From Candidatus Hydrothermus pacificus (lineage in GTDB: Bacteria; Hydrothermota; Hydrothermia; Hydrothermales; Hydrothermaceae), in assembly GCA_002011615.1 (NCBI GenBank), contig MTOH01000002.1, forward strand, positions 271,526 through 333,397: DNA of 61,872 nucleotides. Reading direction: 5' to 3'. Under the pieces are notes generated by a model. It ran no database searches, was not told the DNA's origin, and saw nothing but the letters and a program-made list of their open reading frames with translations. Below are positions 61,682-61,872 of the stretch, one piece after another; positions within the stretch are counted from its first letter, which is position 1; each line of letters starts with the position of its first letter. The translations under genes were made by a program, and so were the position numbers.

Positions 61682-61872
61682 ATGAAAACTGATAATAAAA
61701 AAGCAGAAATGCGAGTGTATGTGATGTTAAAAGAAATTTTATTGTTATTTATGTTAAATACACTTTTATCTGCTCAGATAAATGGTGCAAAATATCTTAT
61801 AATTACTGCTGATAATTTTTATAACCAGGTGCTTCCCCTTGCAAACTGGAAGCATAAAAAGGGTGTTCCCAC
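61682..61872 (+). CDS. Gingipain-type (C25) peptidase, 5' end
   Basis: The frame from ATG 61682 is open to the window edge. After a hydrophobic segment (LKEILLLFMLNTLLSAQ), probably the signal peptide, comes INGAKYLIITADNFYNQVLP, continuing to LANWKHKKGVP. This is the beginning of the caspase-like domain of peptidase family C25 (gingipain/PorU). Such proteins are secreted, often by the type IX system. A later ATG at 61724 would give a cleaner signal peptide. The catalytic His and Cys lie outside the window. Confidence 0.75.
   Translation, partial: MKTDNKKAEMRVYVMLKEILLLFMLNTLLSAQINGAKYLIITADNFYNQVLPLANWKHKKGVP

Overview
The window is AT-rich, gene-dense DNA from a Gram-negative-type bacterium with an outer membrane. 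It carries LolC/LolD-type lipoprotein release genes, several beta-barrel genes, OmpA and PorV-like domains, an RND/MMPL exporter with a LolA-like partner, FlgD/T9SS-like C-terminal sorting domains and the start of a gingipain-type (C25) peptidase. Together with McsA/McsB, DUF4388, Mut7-C and YfhO proteins, this gene set suggests an uncultured thermophile-like lineage of the WOR-3 (Stahlbacteria)/FCB-adjacent kind. That placement is inference from gene content, because no rRNA is present.

Region 1 (1-25987, all on the + strand) is a compact housekeeping block. It starts with the 3' part of a GAF-histidine kinase, a stand-alone receiver, DUF4388 and DUF488 proteins. Next come a 2-oxoacid:ferredoxin oxidoreductase (alpha, then an unusual beta-gamma fusion) and a TIGR00725 protein. 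A near-consensus promoter then precedes rplM-rpsI-rpsB-tsf-pyrH-frr-uppS-cdsA. A second strong promoter precedes prfB (with the classic +1 programmed frameshift)-lysS-lolC-lolD-mcsA-mcsB-merR-holA-coiled-coil/zinc ribbon-TPR-coaE-Mut7-C-spoIID-GGDEF-rnr. Genes mostly overlap by a few bases, and TTG/GTG starts are common.

Region 2 (25988-45900) is accessory and decaying. It holds three degenerate copies of one insertion-sequence family, a beta-barrel gene and an aldo/keto reductase. It also has the 3' stump of a DUF3078-like gene, tandem secreted propeller proteins with broken reading frames, and a LolA-like/DUF1302-like/PhaR-like/MMPL export operon. A MntA-HepT toxin-antitoxin pair follows, whose HepT is frameshifted by an 11-bp tandem duplication. 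The rest is a broken D-cysteine desulfhydrase/ACC deaminase gene, beta-barrel proteins, an RsbW-like kinase, a broken katG and an ATL-like MGMT protein.

Region 3 (46033-52543, minus strand) looks like an envelope or glycan operon: glycosyltransferase 4, phosphodiesterase, YfhO-type membrane protein, EamA transporter, GNAT.

Region 4 (52544-61872) has a giant FG-GAP/NEW3-type surface protein gene with two in-frame stops and a frameshift. It continues with a PorV-like/carboxypeptidase-regulatory/OmpA fusion, a degenerate 77-nt tRNA-like sequence, tRNA-Ile(GAT), a putative outer-membrane protein, dcd, a TPR protein, a class III-like sirtuin and the 5' end of a C25 peptidase.

The strongest overall pattern is the contrast between the intact core block and the later surface, stress and toxin genes. 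Six of those carry independent lesions: nonsense codons, a tandem duplication, deletions and a homopolymer slip.
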